NCBI GenBank assembly: GCA_964538355.1
Contig: CAZIFC010000014.1
Coordinates: forward strand, 1-52,748
From: Bilophila sp964538355
GTDB lineage: Bacteria > Desulfobacterota > Desulfovibrionia > Desulfovibrionales > Desulfovibrionaceae
Length of the DNA stretch: 52,748 nucleotides
Direction of reading: 5' to 3'
Both the position numbers and the translations under genes were made by a program. Every line of letters starts with the position of its first letter. Within the stretch, counting starts at the first letter, position 1. Below the pieces are notes generated by a model. That model ran no database searches. It was not told the DNA's origin and was given only the letters and a program-made list of their open reading frames with translations. Shown here piece after piece: positions 1 through 8,067 of the stretch.

Positions 1-29
1 CGGAGGGCTTTTTTCTGTTCACGCCTCGC

Positions 30-1004
30 TCAGGCAAGATGGCAGCGCACCCAGTGCCGCTCTCCGATGCCGCGCAGCTCCGGGGCTTCTTCACGGCAAC
101 GGGGCGTGGCTCTCGGACAGCGGGGGTGGAACGCACACCCGGACGGAGGGGAAAACGGGCTGGGCAGCTCGCCGGAAAGGGAGATCCGGTTCCGCCGCTT
201 TTCGGGATCGTGGACAGGGGCCGCCGCCAGAAGTGCCTGCGTATACGGATGCGCCGCTGCGCCGAACAGCGTCCGGCGATCCGCCTGCTCAACAATGCGC
301 CCCAGATACATTACGGCGACCCGATCGCTCATATACCCGACAACCGAAAGATCGTGCGAAATAAACAGGTACGCCAGCCCGAAATCGGCCTGTACCTCCT
401 TCAGGAGATTCAGCACCTGCGCCTGAACCGAGGCATCCAGCGCGGAAACAGCCTCGTCGCAGACGACAAGATCCGGGCGCGTCACCAGAGCGCGGGCAAT
501 GGCGATCCGCTGCCGCTGGCCGCCGGAAAATTCATGTGGATATCGCCCGGCATGTTCCGGCTGAAGCCCTACCCGGCGCAGGATCTCCCCAACCCGCTCC
601 CTTCGCTCTTCCGAGGCAATGCCTTGCGCCAGCAACGGCTCGCCAATGGAGGAGCCTATCCGCAGCCGGGGATTCAGCGAAGAAAAAGGATCTTGGAAAA
701 CCATTTGCAGACGGCGGGCATACCATGCGTTGTCGCGGCCCTTTTCCTTCGACAACACAGATTCGCCATCAAAAAGGATATCTCCGGAACTTGGCGGCAG
801 CAGCCGCACAGCCATCCGGGCCAGGGTGGACTTTCCACAGCCGGACTCCCCAACAAGCCCCAGGGTTTCACCATGACGGACAAAAAGGGATACCGAATCC
901 ACAGCCCGGACCTCTCCGCGCACTCTGCCGAGCACCCCCTGCCGCACCGTAAAAAACCGGCTTACATCGCGAAAATCAAGAAGCGGCAACGTCGTTTCGG
1001 TCAT
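30..1004 (-). CDS. Oligopeptide/dipeptide ABC transporter ATP-binding protein (DppF/OppF type)
   Basis: A 324-residue ATPase that would power uptake of peptides or nickel-type substrates through an inner-membrane permease. Visible motifs are Walker A GESGCGKST, the signature FSGGQRQRIAIARAL, Walker B followed by DEAVSALD (the usual Pro is Ala here), and the H-loop ISHDLSVV. The C-terminus holds the Oligo_HPN cysteine-rich tail (CAFHPRCPRATPRC), which is typical of the OppF/DppF subfamily. I chose the ATG at 1004 because TTTGGAG lies 6-7 nt upstream; an upstream in-frame GTG at 1076 adds 24 residues with no family match. The permease and binding-protein genes are not in the window, so the substrate is unknown. 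The first 29 bases look like the start of a terminator (poly-T on this strand) cut by the window edge. Confidence 0.93.
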   Translation of the reverse strand: MTETTLPLLDFRDVSRFFTVRQGVLGRVRGEVRAVDSVSLFVRHGETLGLVGESGCGKSTLARMAVRLLPPSSGDILFDGESVLSKEKGRDNAWYARRLQMVFQDPFSSLNPRLRIGSSIGEPLLAQGIASEERRERVGEILRRVGLQPEHAGRYPHEFSGGQRQRIAIARALVTRPDLVVCDEAVSALDASVQAQVLNLLKEVQADFGLAYLFISHDLSVVGYMSDRVAVMYLGRIVEQADRRTLFGAAAHPYTQALLAAAPVHDPEKRRNRISLSGELPSPFSPPSGCAFHPRCPRATPRCREEAPELRGIGERHWVRCHLA

Positions 1005-1366
1005 GCCCAACTCCAAAGCACCATACCGCCAACCAGAGAGATAAATCCGGGCCATGAAGCGGCTGGCCTTTTCCACAGGTTTCTGCTACAAGCAATGGTC
1101 TTTTGCCGATACAAAACTCTAATCGGCAAGTATTGATTTTTCTTTATCTTTCTTTAAGCAGCCTTGCCCTTGCACACCCTGTTCCCAAAGGAACCGGAAT
1201 ACACGGGCCGGGTCATGCCTGTACTGTTGCCTTCCCGTGAAAGCAACCGACACAGTGCGAACAGCCTCCTCAGCGGAGGCGTTACACCATAAGGTTTCAT
1301 CGGCTCTTCCGATTGTCAAACCCTTTTTCCCCCTGTACGGGGCTTGTACCTCAAAAGGATTTTTGA
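1005..1366. other. Intergenic region between divergent ABC ATPase and fadL
   Basis: A 362-base divergent spacer. I see no convincing gene. A weak sigma-70 candidate for fadL is TTGTCA near 1315 with TACGGG 17 nt later. The start of fadL has an AAAAGGAT ribosome-binding sequence. No repeat or strong hairpin stands out. Confidence 0.4.
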
Positions 1367-2629
1367 ATGAAACGGTTTGCCTCACTGTTGCTTGCCGCAT
1401 CCCTGCTTGTCGCTCCCGCTTTGACCGGGACAGCCCACGCCGAAGGCTTTGCTCTCTCCGATTTTGGCGCACGCGGAAGCGCACTTGCCGGCGGCATGGT
1501 CGGCCGGGCGGACGATCCCTCCGCCATTGCCTGGAACCCCGCCGGGATTACACAGCTCCCCGGCACGCAAACGATGGCGGGCATGACCCTGATCGCCCCT
1601 TCGGGGACGGTGGATACCATCGACCGTTTCGGCAGCCGCCGCTCCACCAATGTGGATGATCATGTGTGGGCCAACCCCCACGCCTACCTTACGCACCAGT
1701 TCAGCGACAGGCTCTGGGGTGGTGTCGGCATCTTTTCGCGCTTCGGACTCGGCAACTCCTACCCCACCAACTGGCCCGGACGCGAAAACCTCAAGTATGT
1801 AAGCCTGAAGACCGTTTCACTGAATCCCAATCTGGCCTTCAAGATCAATGACAATCTTTCACTCGCCGTTGGTGTCGAATTCATGTATGCGACCATGCTC
1901 ATGAAAAAAGACAGCGACCTTGGCAAGATGGTCAATCCCGCCCTTGCCGGACGGCTCGGCTACGACCAGCAGATGCTGACCGGAACGAGCATCGCTCCCG
2001 GCTTTAACCTTGCCGCACACTACAAGTTTAACGACGAATGGGCCGCCGGACTCACCTACCGCAGCCGGGTCAAGCAGTCCGTATCCGGGCATCTGGAGTT
2101 TGACAATAAGAACCCCTTCCCGGGCGTCAACCTTGCCAACTCCGATCTCACCGGCAACCTGCACCTGCCCGATACCATTTCCTTCGGCGTGACGTGGAAG
2201 CCCACGGACGAGCTGAGCCTTGAAGCGGGAACGGTCTATACCGTGTGGAGCAACTACCGCTCCCTGAACATCAATACCGAAAAATACGGAACCCAGTACA
2301 GCCCCAAGAACTGGCGCGATACCTGGGCCATCAATGTCAGTGCCGAATACAAGGCTCTGGACTGGCTGACCCTCCGTGGCGGCTATGTGTATGAAACCAG
2401 CCCGATGAAGGACAACACCTGTGACTACATGACTCCCAGCAACGGGCGTCACCGCATCACCACCGGTGTGGGCTTCAACTGGGATCGCTGGACTGTCGAC
2501 CTTGCCTATGCCTATCTGGTCATCAAGCAGCTCAACTATGACAAATCTACCGCTCCGGGCGTGCTCCCCGGCTACTCGCACGGCGGGCGCAGCCACATCG
2601 CGGCCATGTCCGTGGGCTACAAGTTTTAG
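1367..2629 (+). CDS. OmpP1/FadL/TodX family outer-membrane channel
   Basis: A 420-residue beta-barrel protein of the FadL family, which passes long-chain fatty acids or other hydrophobic compounds across the outer membrane. It starts with a clear signal peptide (MKRF, hydrophobic core, cleavage after AHA near residue 24). Next comes the FadL N-terminal hatch signature: GFAL, a G-S-A-L-A-G-G stretch and DDPSAIAWNPAGI, the conserved NPAG motif. The C-terminus ends in the aromatic residue F (GYKF), as expected for BAM recognition. Length is close to the family's usual 400-450. AAAAGGAT precedes the start. It appears monocistronic, followed by a palindromic element and a bidirectional terminator. 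The exact substrate cannot be told from sequence. Confidence 0.92.
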   Translation: MKRFASLLLAASLLVAPALTGTAHAEGFALSDFGARGSALAGGMVGRADDPSAIAWNPAGITQLPGTQTMAGMTLIAPSGTVDTIDRFGSRRSTNVDDHVWANPHAYLTHQFSDRLWGGVGIFSRFGLGNSYPTNWPGRENLKYVSLKTVSLNPNLAFKINDNLSLAVGVEFMYATMLMKKDSDLGKMVNPALAGRLGYDQQMLTGTSIAPGFNLAAHYKFNDEWAAGLTYRSRVKQSVSGHLEFDNKNPFPGVNLANSDLTGNLHLPDTISFGVTWKPTDELSLEAGTVYTVWSNYRSLNINTEKYGTQYSPKNWRDTWAINVSAEYKALDWLTLRGGYVYETSPMKDNTCDYMTPSNGRHRITTGVGFNWDRWTVDLAYAYLVIKQLNYDKSTAPGVLPGYSHGGRSHIAAMSVGYKF

Positions 2630-2652
2630 CCTGAAGCGTTGTTGAAGAGATA

Positions 2653-2734
2653 TTGAGGGGGCGGGGAGGACTTTCTGAAGAAAGATCCTCCCCGCCCCCT
2701 CAAGCTCCCCCACCCCTCCCAAAGACTTTTGAAC
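2653..2734 (+). repeat. Post-stop palindromic element, copy 1 (after fadL)
   Basis: An 18-bp perfect inverted repeat (2653-2670 with 2686-2703) encloses a small CTTTC/GAAAG inner hairpin. A C-rich tail follows, ending with CCTCCCAAAGACTTTT at about 2715-2730. It starts 23 nt after the fadL stop, in the same direction. Four further copies occur in this window with the same layout (2830-2880, 5370-5458, 32380-32452, 42180-42265). There is no T-run straight after the stem, so it is not a standard intrinsic terminator. Confidence 0.8.
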
Positions 2735-2802
2735 GGGTCTGCTCGGGCAATCCGGCCTGCACAGTCCCGTTCGGAGGCAGCCGTCTCCCGGCAGCGCATG
2801 AA

Positions 2803-2834
2803 AAAAGGCAGGAAATGGCTTTCCTGCCTTTCTT
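2803..2834. terminator. Bidirectional intrinsic terminator between fadL and hldD
   Basis: The arms AAGGCAGGAAA and TTTCCTGCCTT form a stem with a 4-nt loop. On the minus strand it is followed by a TTTTTT run (2801-2806) and so ends the rplU-hldD side. On the plus strand a weaker TTTCTTT follows for fadL. Confidence 0.8.
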
Positions 2835-2880
2835 TGAAGGGAGGGGAGGGAGAGACTTTCTCGGAACGGGTTCCCTCCCC
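2830..2880 (-). repeat. Post-stop palindromic element, copy 2 (after hldD)
   Basis: Read on the minus strand, a GGGGAGGGA/TCCCTCCCC stem (2843-2851 with 2872-2880) surrounds an imperfect GAGAAAGT core and is followed by a TCCCTTCAAAGAAAG tail. It starts 10 nt after the hldD stop and has the same orientation as the gene. This is the most degenerate of the five copies. Confidence 0.6.
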
Positions 2881-2890
2881 GACATCAGAT

Positions 2891-3862
2891 CTACAAATAC
2901 GGATACGGGTTCATCAGATAGTTCTTGATGTAATCGGAAACGCCATCCTCCAGCGAATGGAACGGCACATCGCAGCCGAGGCGTTCCAGCCAGCCCATCT
3001 CGGCCTGGGTGTAGTACTGGTAGCGTCCCTTCAGCTCGGCGGGCATGTCGATGTAGTTGATGTCCGGGATCTTGTCCATTGCGGAATAGACGGCATTGGC
3101 AAGATCATTCCATGTACGGGCCTTTCCGGAACCGATATTCAGGATGCCGTTGGCCTCGGGATGCTCCAGCAGCCAGTACATGACGTTGACGCAGTCCTTC
3201 ACATACACGAAGTCGCGCATCTGCCCGCCGTCGGGATACTGCGGACGGTCGGACTTGAAGAGGCGCAGGGAGCCGGTTTCCCGCAGTTCGGTAAACGCCT
3301 TGCAGGCCACGCTCTTCATTTCTCCCTTGTGGTACTCGTTCGGGCCGTAGACGTTAAAGAACTTCACGCTGGAGATGCGGTTGAGGAGGTTCTCCCTGTA
3401 GGCCCACAGATCAAACATCTGCTTGGAGTAGCCATACATGTTCAGCGGACGCAGCGACAGGGTCGTCAGCAGGCTGTCGGAAAAGCCGTGCGAGCCGTCG
3501 CCGTAGGTCGCCGCACTGCTGGCATTGATGAGGCGCGCCCCCACTTCCAGCGCGTAACGGCAAACCATCTGGCTGTAGTGCAGGTTGTTGTTCATCAGGA
3601 AGTCGGCATCGCGCTCCGTGGTGGACGAGCAGGCTCCCATATGGATGATGGCCTCCACCTTCTGCGGAGCGCGGCCTTCCAGCACCATTTTGCGGAACTC
3701 GTCACGATGGATATAGTCGCGGTACCGGCGATTGACGAGGTTGCGCCACTTTTCGCTGGAGGCAAGATTGTCCACAACCAGAATATCGTCGATACCAGCC
3801 TCATTGAGCCGCCAGATCATCGCACTGCCGATGAATCCTGCGCCGCCTGTTACGATATACAT
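2891..3862 (-). CDS. hldD: ADP-L-glycero-D-manno-heptose-6-epimerase
   Basis: A 323-residue short-chain dehydrogenase that epimerises ADP-D-glycero- to ADP-L-glycero-D-manno-heptose for the LPS inner core. It begins MYIVTGGAGFIGSAM, with the Rossmann TGGxGFIG loop at residues 4-11. It carries the catalytic YxxxK as YGYSK near residue 140 and the family motif FFNVYGPNEYHKG. Length matches the family (about 310-330). The ATG at 3862 is preceded by AAGGAG at good spacing; an upstream extension has no family similarity. It lies 47 nt after proB on the same strand and is probably the last gene of the rplU-rpmA-obgE-proB-hldD run. Confidence 0.95.
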   Translation of the reverse strand: MYIVTGGAGFIGSAMIWRLNEAGIDDILVVDNLASSEKWRNLVNRRYRDYIHRDEFRKMVLEGRAPQKVEAIIHMGACSSTTERDADFLMNNNLHYSQMVCRYALEVGARLINASSAATYGDGSHGFSDSLLTTLSLRPLNMYGYSKQMFDLWAYRENLLNRISSVKFFNVYGPNEYHKGEMKSVACKAFTELRETGSLRLFKSDRPQYPDGGQMRDFVYVKDCVNVMYWLLEHPEANGILNIGSGKARTWNDLANAVYSAMDKIPDINYIDMPAELKGRYQYYTQAEMGWLERLGCDVPFHSLEDGVSDYIKNYLMNPYPYL

Positions 3863-3909
3863 GCTCACTCCTTGATGGTGGCGTGGCGCGGAGCGCACGC
3901 CGTGTGTTT

Positions 3910-5058
3910 CTACAGGGCCGCATCCAGCAACAGATTGTCGCGATGCACGACCTCGGGATAATGGGCATCGCCGAGTATGGCCGCTACCTCATGCCGTTTC
4001 AGGCCACGAATACGCAACAGATCCGCTGCGTTGTAATTGCTCAATCCCACACCCACGGTCTGGCGGTCGTAAACGAGGCGCACCAGCGCGCCAGCCTCGA
4101 AACTGCCCTGCACGTCCGTAATGCCGCCGGGCAGAAGGCTCTTGCCGTTGTTTCTGACCGCGTCCGCCGCGCCCTCGTCAAGATAGAGCGTCCCCTGCGG
4201 ATCGGCCTGATAGGCCAGCCAGTACTTGCGCCGGGAAACGGTGCGCTGCTCGGGGCGCACCCACGTTCCCAGCGTTTCGCCAGCAAACAGCCGGGGGATC
4301 ACATCAGGCTCGCAACCCGGCAGAATGGCGGTCGGGACACCGAGCTGCGCCACCCGATGTGCAGAAAGCAGTTTGGAATACATGCCGCCCGTCCCGACCG
4401 AGGTCTTCCCGCCGCACAGGCCGTCAAGATTCAGGGTGCGGATATCCTCGATGCAGGGCATAATCCGCGCATCGGGATTTTCCAGCGGATTGGCATCCAG
4501 TACGCCGCCGATGGTCGTCAGGTTGACGAACAGATCGGCTTCCACCGGATTGATGAGCAGGCTGGCGAGATTGTCGTTGTCACTGAATTTCAGCTCATTG
4601 ACCGAAACGGTATCGTTCTCGTTGACGACGGGGATCACGCCCCAGTTCAGCAGTTCGCTGAAGGTATTGCGGATATTCAAAAATCTGGTGCGGTTCTTGA
4701 GATCGTCCCGCGTCAGCAATACCTGCGCCGTCAAAAGCCCGCGCTCCGAAAAGGCGTTGTCATACAGGTGCATGAGCCTCCCCTGTCCCACTGCGGCGGC
4801 GGCCTGCTTGCCGCTCAACCCCACAGCCACGGGTTCGCCGGGGAGGTTCCTGAGCGCAGTCCGTCCGGCAGCCACGGCCCCGGAAGAAACCAGCACCACA
4901 CGCCGCCCCTGACGGCTCAAGACCGCCAGCTGCTCCACCAGATTCTCCAGCACGGGCAGATTCAGCTCGGACCCGGTGCTGAGAACCGCCGACCCCACCT
5001 TGACCACGACGCACCGGGCTTCGCGCAACGTCACGTCCCGTTCTTCTTGCCAATTCAT
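3910..5058 (-). CDS. proB: Glutamate 5-kinase
   Basis: A 382-residue cytoplasmic kinase that phosphorylates glutamate, the first step of proline synthesis. The amino-acid kinase fold is visible from VVVKVGSAVLSTGSELN near residue 15, through VLVSSGAVAAG and a substrate loop VVNENDTVSV, to a glycine-rich GTGGMYSKL near residue 210. A PUA domain occupies about the last 100 residues, including the sequence RIRGLKRHEVAAIL. This is the long two-domain form. The ATG at 5058 has ACGGAG upstream. A 414-nt gap holding repeats separates it from obgE, a common partner in related genomes. Confidence 0.95.
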   Translation of the reverse strand: MNWQEERDVTLREARCVVVKVGSAVLSTGSELNLPVLENLVEQLAVLSRQGRRVVLVSSGAVAAGRTALRNLPGEPVAVGLSGKQAAAAVGQGRLMHLYDNAFSERGLLTAQVLLTRDDLKNRTRFLNIRNTFSELLNWGVIPVVNENDTVSVNELKFSDNDNLASLLINPVEADLFVNLTTIGGVLDANPLENPDARIMPCIEDIRTLNLDGLCGGKTSVGTGGMYSKLLSAHRVAQLGVPTAILPGCEPDVIPRLFAGETLGTWVRPEQRTVSRRKYWLAYQADPQGTLYLDEGAADAVRNNGKSLLPGGITDVQGSFEAGALVRLVYDRQTVGVGLSNYNAADLLRIRGLKRHEVAAILGDAHYPEVVHRDNLLLDAAL

Positions 5059-5087
5059 AGCCACTCCGTAAAGGCTGCCTCCGGCGG

Positions 5088-5130
5088 GCAGGACGCTGTC
5101 CTGCACCTGCAAGGGGACAGCGTCCCCTTG
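5088..5130 (-). repeat. Tandem GC-rich hairpins upstream of proB
   Basis: Two perfect hairpins lie side by side: GCAGGAC/GTCCTGC (5088-5104, 3-nt loop) and CAAGGGGAC/GTCCCCTTG (5110-5130, 3-nt loop). The flanks CCTCCGGCGG and CCCCTTGACCC are shared with the element at 23872-23935, so they belong to a second dispersed family. They sit in the proB leader about 30 nt before its start. Confidence 0.6.
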
Positions 5131-5369
5131 ACCCGGCTTGATTGTCTGCACAACGCCTCCGGTTACATCACAAATCGCCCCTGAAAGCCAGTCCCCCGCT
5201 TCTTCCCCGCCGCCGCAAACCATACAAAAAAAGACGGGCTATCCCGTCTCCGCACATCCGGCACGCCATCCGCGCCTCCTTCCCCTCTCCTCCCCGCCGG
5301 CCTGCTCCCCGCCTCCAATCCCTGCCACCCCGCCGGAACGAACTTCCGCCGCGCAGCCTCCCCACCAGC

Positions 5370-5458
5370 CAAACGTCTTTGGAGATGGAGGGGAGGGGGT
5401 TTGGGGAAGGGGAGGAAGAAACCTTTCTCCAGAAAGGGTCTTCCTCCCCTTCCCCAAT
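5370..5458 (-). repeat. Post-stop palindromic element, copy 3 (after obgE)
   Basis: A perfect 17-bp stem (5403-5419 with 5439-5455) surrounds an inner ACCTTTCT/AGAAAGG hairpin. Reading on the minus strand, the tail is CCCCAAACCCCC followed by CTCCATCTCCAAAGACGTTT. It begins 17 nt after the obgE stop, in the direction of obgE. Its tail is nearly identical to the one after lpxB at 42235-42265. Confidence 0.8.
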
Positions 5459-5472
5459 AAAAAAACAGCTCG

Positions 5473-6579
5473 CTACTCGGTCTCGCGGGTGTAGACGACC
5501 TCGATGTCCGGGAATTCCTCATCTTCGAGCACCATCTCCTGATAGTGCAGAAGAGGCGCATGAGACTCGACCTCGGCCCGCAGCTTCCACATGGCGGCGA
5601 GCAGCTCCTCGACACCTTCCCCCTGCTGGGCGGACATGAAGAAAATCTCCCGCCCGTCCCGCCTGGCGAGGGCACGGAGGGCATCAACTTCCTCCGGCGT
5701 CCGCAGGTCGATCTTGTTGATCACCTGCAGCTGGCTGCGCTGTCCAAGCTCCTCGTCGAAGGCATCCAGCTCGTCATTGACGAGATCAAAGCCCGCCCAC
5801 GGGTTGTCTTCCGGGTTCACGTCCTCGATGCTGAGCAGATGCACCAGAAAACGGGTGCGCTCCACATGCTTGAGGAAACGATGCCCAAGGCCCTGCCCTT
5901 CGCTCGCGCCCTCGATAAGTCCGGGAATGTCCGCCACCACCATGCGCTGATCGGGATCGTACTCGTCGATCACAACGCCGAGGTTCGGCGTCAGCGTCGT
6001 GAAGGGATAGGCCGCAATCTTCGGGCGGGCGGCGGAAATCTTGGAAATGAAGGTGGACTTGCCCGCGTTGGGCAAACCGATGATCCCGGCATCCGCAAGG
6101 ATCTTCAGTTCAAGGCGCAGGTTGCGCTCTTCGCCCGGCTCGCCCGGCTGCGCGAAGCGGGGCGCACGCATGGTCGAGGTCTTGAAATGCTCGTTGCCCT
6201 TGCCGCCGCGCCCGCCACGGACAACCAAAAATTCGTCGCCAGCCTCGGCAAGGTCTGTCAGAAGGTGTTCGCCTTCCGGGGTCTGCTCGAATACCAGCGT
6301 GCCCACGGGAAGGTTGAGGACAAGATCCTCGCCCTTGCGCCCATAACGCTGGCTGCCCATGCCGCCCTGCCCGTTCTGGGCCTCGTAATGGCGCATGATG
6401 CGAAAGTCGTACAGGCTCAGCAGACGGGATTCGGCACGCAGAATGATGCTGCCGCCGTCGCCGCCGTCGCCGCCGTCCGGGCCGCCTCGAGGTACGAATT
6501 TTTCACGCCGGAACGACACGCAGCCGTTCCCGCCCTTGCCGGCCTTGACGCTGATTACAGCTTCATCCACAAAACGCAT
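5473..6579 (-). CDS. obgE: Obg-family GTPase, ribosome assembly
   Basis: A 368-residue GTPase that acts in late 50S assembly and stress control. The N-terminal glycine-rich Obg fold covers roughly residues 1-158 (GGNGCVSFRREKFVPRGGP, GGDGGDGGS). The G domain follows, with G1 GLPNAGKST near residue 168, G3 DIPGLIEGASEG, and NKID as G4. A short acidic C-terminal tail replaces the larger OCT domain of some homologues. AGGAT precedes the ATG. The order rplU-rpmA-obgE is the standard bacterial arrangement; the obgE 5' end lies about 370 nt from rpmA, but that distance includes an assembly artefact. Confidence 0.96.
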   Translation of the reverse strand: MRFVDEAVISVKAGKGGNGCVSFRREKFVPRGGPDGGDGGDGGSIILRAESRLLSLYDFRIMRHYEAQNGQGGMGSQRYGRKGEDLVLNLPVGTLVFEQTPEGEHLLTDLAEAGDEFLVVRGGRGGKGNEHFKTSTMRAPRFAQPGEPGEERNLRLELKILADAGIIGLPNAGKSTFISKISAARPKIAAYPFTTLTPNLGVVIDEYDPDQRMVVADIPGLIEGASEGQGLGHRFLKHVERTRFLVHLLSIEDVNPEDNPWAGFDLVNDELDAFDEELGQRSQLQVINKIDLRTPEEVDALRALARRDGREIFFMSAQQGEGVEELLAAMWKLRAEVESHAPLLHYQEMVLEDEEFPDIEVVYTRETE

Positions 6580-6736
6580 ATTGGTATCCTAACAATGTTG
6601 AAATATCAAAAAAAAGTCTCAAAGCTGACGCCGGGGCCGCTTCGGATTACCGGGATGCGGGGCACCCCGCCGGAGAGCATGTACGGAGGAAAGAGCGGAG
6701 CCATGCCCCGGGCAAACGTATCCGGGCATACGCCAA

Positions 6737-6766
6737 AAGGGAAGAAGCCATATGGCTCCTTCCCTT
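6737..6766 (-). terminator. Hairpin downstream of rpmA
   Basis: The arms AAGGGAAG-AGCC and GGCT-CTTCCCTT around CATATG form a near-perfect 13-bp stem. On the minus strand TTTT follows. It probably ends or attenuates the rplU-rpmA transcript before obgE. Confidence 0.6.
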
Positions 6767-6821
6767 GAAAAATCGTCTCTTCTGCAAACTATTCGGCAGC
6801 GGGAGCTTCGAAAGGCAGAAT
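6767..6821. repeat. 55-bp contig-end duplicate (left flank of gap)
   Basis: These 55 bases are identical to 6922-6976 on the other side of the 100-N gap. They contain the last codons and stop of rpmA (…FEAPAAE). The simplest reading is that two contigs overlap by 55 bp and were joined with a default gap, so this copy is not a real second locus. Confidence 0.9.
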
Positions 6822-6921
6822 NNNNNNNNNNNNNNNNNNNNNNNNNNNNNNNNNNNNNNNNNNNNNNNNNNNNNNNNNNNNNNNNNNNNNNNNNNNNNNN
6901 NNNNNNNNNNNNNNNNNNNNN
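6822..6921. other. Assembly gap of exactly 100 N
   Basis: A run of 100 unknown bases, the conventional placeholder for a gap of unknown length. Because both flanks carry the same 55 bases, the true distance is probably negative (an overlap), and no sequence may be missing. Confidence 0.97.
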
Positions 6922-6976
6922 GAAAAATCGTCTCTTCTGCAAACTATTCGGCAGCGGGAGCTTCGAAAGGCAGAAT
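6922..6976. repeat. 55-bp contig-end duplicate (right flank of gap)
   Basis: Identical to 6767-6821. This copy is the one joined to the intact rpmA gene. Confidence 0.9.
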
Positions 6977-7225
6977 GTGGACGCGCTTCTGAACCTTGCG
7001 CTTGCGCACATAGGTTTCGTACTTCACCGTGCCGTCAATCGTGGCGAACAGGGTGTAGTCGCTGCCCATGCCCACGTTTTCGCCGGGATGGATAACGGTA
7101 CCGAGCTGACGAACAAGGATGTTGCCAGCGAGAACGGCCTGACCGCCAAAACGCTTCACGCCGCGGCGTTGTGCGTTACTGTCGCGACCGTTACGGGAAC
7201 TGCCGCCTGCTTTCTTATGTGCCAT
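6944..7225 (-). CDS. rpmA: 50S ribosomal protein L27
   Basis: A 93-residue ribosomal protein near the peptidyl-transferase centre. It starts MAHKKAGGSSRNGRDSNAQR and contains GVKRFGGQAVLAGNILVRQ and the HPGENVGMGSDYTLFA region. There is no N-terminal prepeptide before MAHKK, unlike the Firmicutes form. A short acidic tail (FEAPAAE) makes it slightly longer than the usual 85 residues. The stop codon lies 22 nt from the assembly gap and the gene itself is intact. It follows rplU by 25 nt and is co-transcribed. Confidence 0.97.
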   Translation of the reverse strand: MAHKKAGGSSRNGRDSNAQRRGVKRFGGQAVLAGNILVRQLGTVIHPGENVGMGSDYTLFATIDGTVKYETYVRKRKVQKRVHILPFEAPAAE

Positions 7226-7250
7226 GAGGGGATCTCCTTACACTCCAAGC

Positions 7251-7559
7251 CTAGGCTTCGATAGCCTTGACCTGAATGGCGGTATAGTCCTGACGATGGC
7301 CCTGCAGCTTGCGGGAGTCGTTGCGGCGCCACTTCTTGAAAACAAGAATTTTGTCGCCACGCACGTGATCCAGCACAGTGGCCGTCACCTTGGCATTTTC
7401 AACATAGGGCGCGCCGATCTTCAGTTCGGCCCCACCAACCATAAGCACTTTGTCGAGGGACACTTCGCTGTTCACGTCGGCAACCATGCGATCCACGAGG
7501 ATCTTGGTGCCTTCTTCAACGCGGAACTGCTTGCCGCCCGTTTCGATAATCGCGTACAT
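7251..7559 (-). CDS. rplU: 50S ribosomal protein L21
   Basis: A 102-residue ribosomal protein that binds 23S rRNA. It begins MYAIIETGGKQFRVEEG, the diagnostic L21 start, and ends with the basic segment KRR-like FKKWRRNDSRKLQGHRQDYTA. Length is normal. CGGAGG lies just upstream, and a strong sigma-70 promoter is 25 nt further out. It is the first gene of the rplU-rpmA unit. Confidence 0.97.
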   Translation of the reverse strand: MYAIIETGGKQFRVEEGTKILVDRMVADVNSEVSLDKVLMVGGAELKIGAPYVENAKVTATVLDHVRGDKILVFKKWRRNDSRKLQGHRQDYTAIQVKAIEA

Positions 7560-7584
7560 TAGAACCTCCGAAAAAAGAGAAGGG

Positions 7585-7614
7585 ATAAGTACCCCCTTCT
7601 CCGCAACCTGTCAA
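7585..7614 (-). promoter_or_regulatory. Sigma-70 promoter of rplU-rpmA
   Basis: On the minus strand TTGACA (7609-7614) is followed after exactly 17 nt by TACTTA(T) (7585-7591). The expected start site lies about 20 nt before the rplU ATG, giving a short leader. Confidence 0.8.
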
Positions 7615-8067
7615 GCGGATTGGTGTACTTTGCAGGTATCGCCCACGTGCGGTTGCTCTTATAGGTGAAGGGTTCGTGCAGGCCAGCGGGCGCGAATTCC
7701 ATTTATAGCCTCATTCCGGGATGAATGGCAAGGCCTCCCAGGGAGGGTTTTTATCGCTAAAAACAAAAAATACTTTTAATTACAATCAAATATTAACAAA
7801 AAAGGATAAAAATGCATTTTTTTTGCCTTCGTGCCTCTTCCCAACCCGCCAAGGGGGATTATTTATGCCGAAGAGAGGCCGGAACACCACGGCCCGGTGC
7901 AAGGCTTACCCCCCGGCGAGCGCATCCCTTATTTGAAACGAGCGGCGTATTCCGCTATACGGGGGCGCGTCCGCCACTTTGGAACGCTTGCGGGAATGCC
8001 CCGCCGCGACCAAAGCCGACGGGATTGGTTGCAACTGAAAAAATACCTTTTTGGAGGATAAGTCGTC
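7615..8067. other. Intergenic region between rplU and groES
   Basis: A 453-base divergent region. A very AT-rich block (7750-7830) lies in otherwise GC-rich DNA. A weak CCTC/GAGG hairpin with GTTTTTAT is at about 7736-7755. A groES promoter candidate is listed separately. I found no CIRCE operator (TTAGCACTC inverted repeat), so HrcA control is not supported here. Small open frames exist but have no coding signal I trust. Confidence 0.5.
7933..7961 (+). promoter_or_regulatory. Candidate groESL promoter
   Basis: TTGAAA (7933-7938), a 17-nt spacer and TATACG (7956-7961). The -35 resembles both sigma-70 and the TTGAAA core of heat-shock sigma-32 promoters; the downstream CCGCTATA is a poor sigma-32 -10. 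It leaves a 100-nt leader before groES. Confidence 0.45.

Larger units (their letters stand above)
5059..5472. other. Repeat-filled spacer between obgE and proB
   Basis: A 414-base gap without a credible gene. It contains a post-stop palindromic element next to obgE (5370-5458), a pyrimidine/purine-skewed stretch at 5240-5370, and a tandem pair of perfect short hairpins just upstream of proB (5088-5130). I see no clear promoter, so proB may depend on read-through. Confidence 0.6.

Noticed and set aside
7615..8067. CIRCE operator for HrcA upstream of groES
   Set aside because: I searched by eye for TTAGCACTC-N9-GAGTGCTAA and found neither arm.
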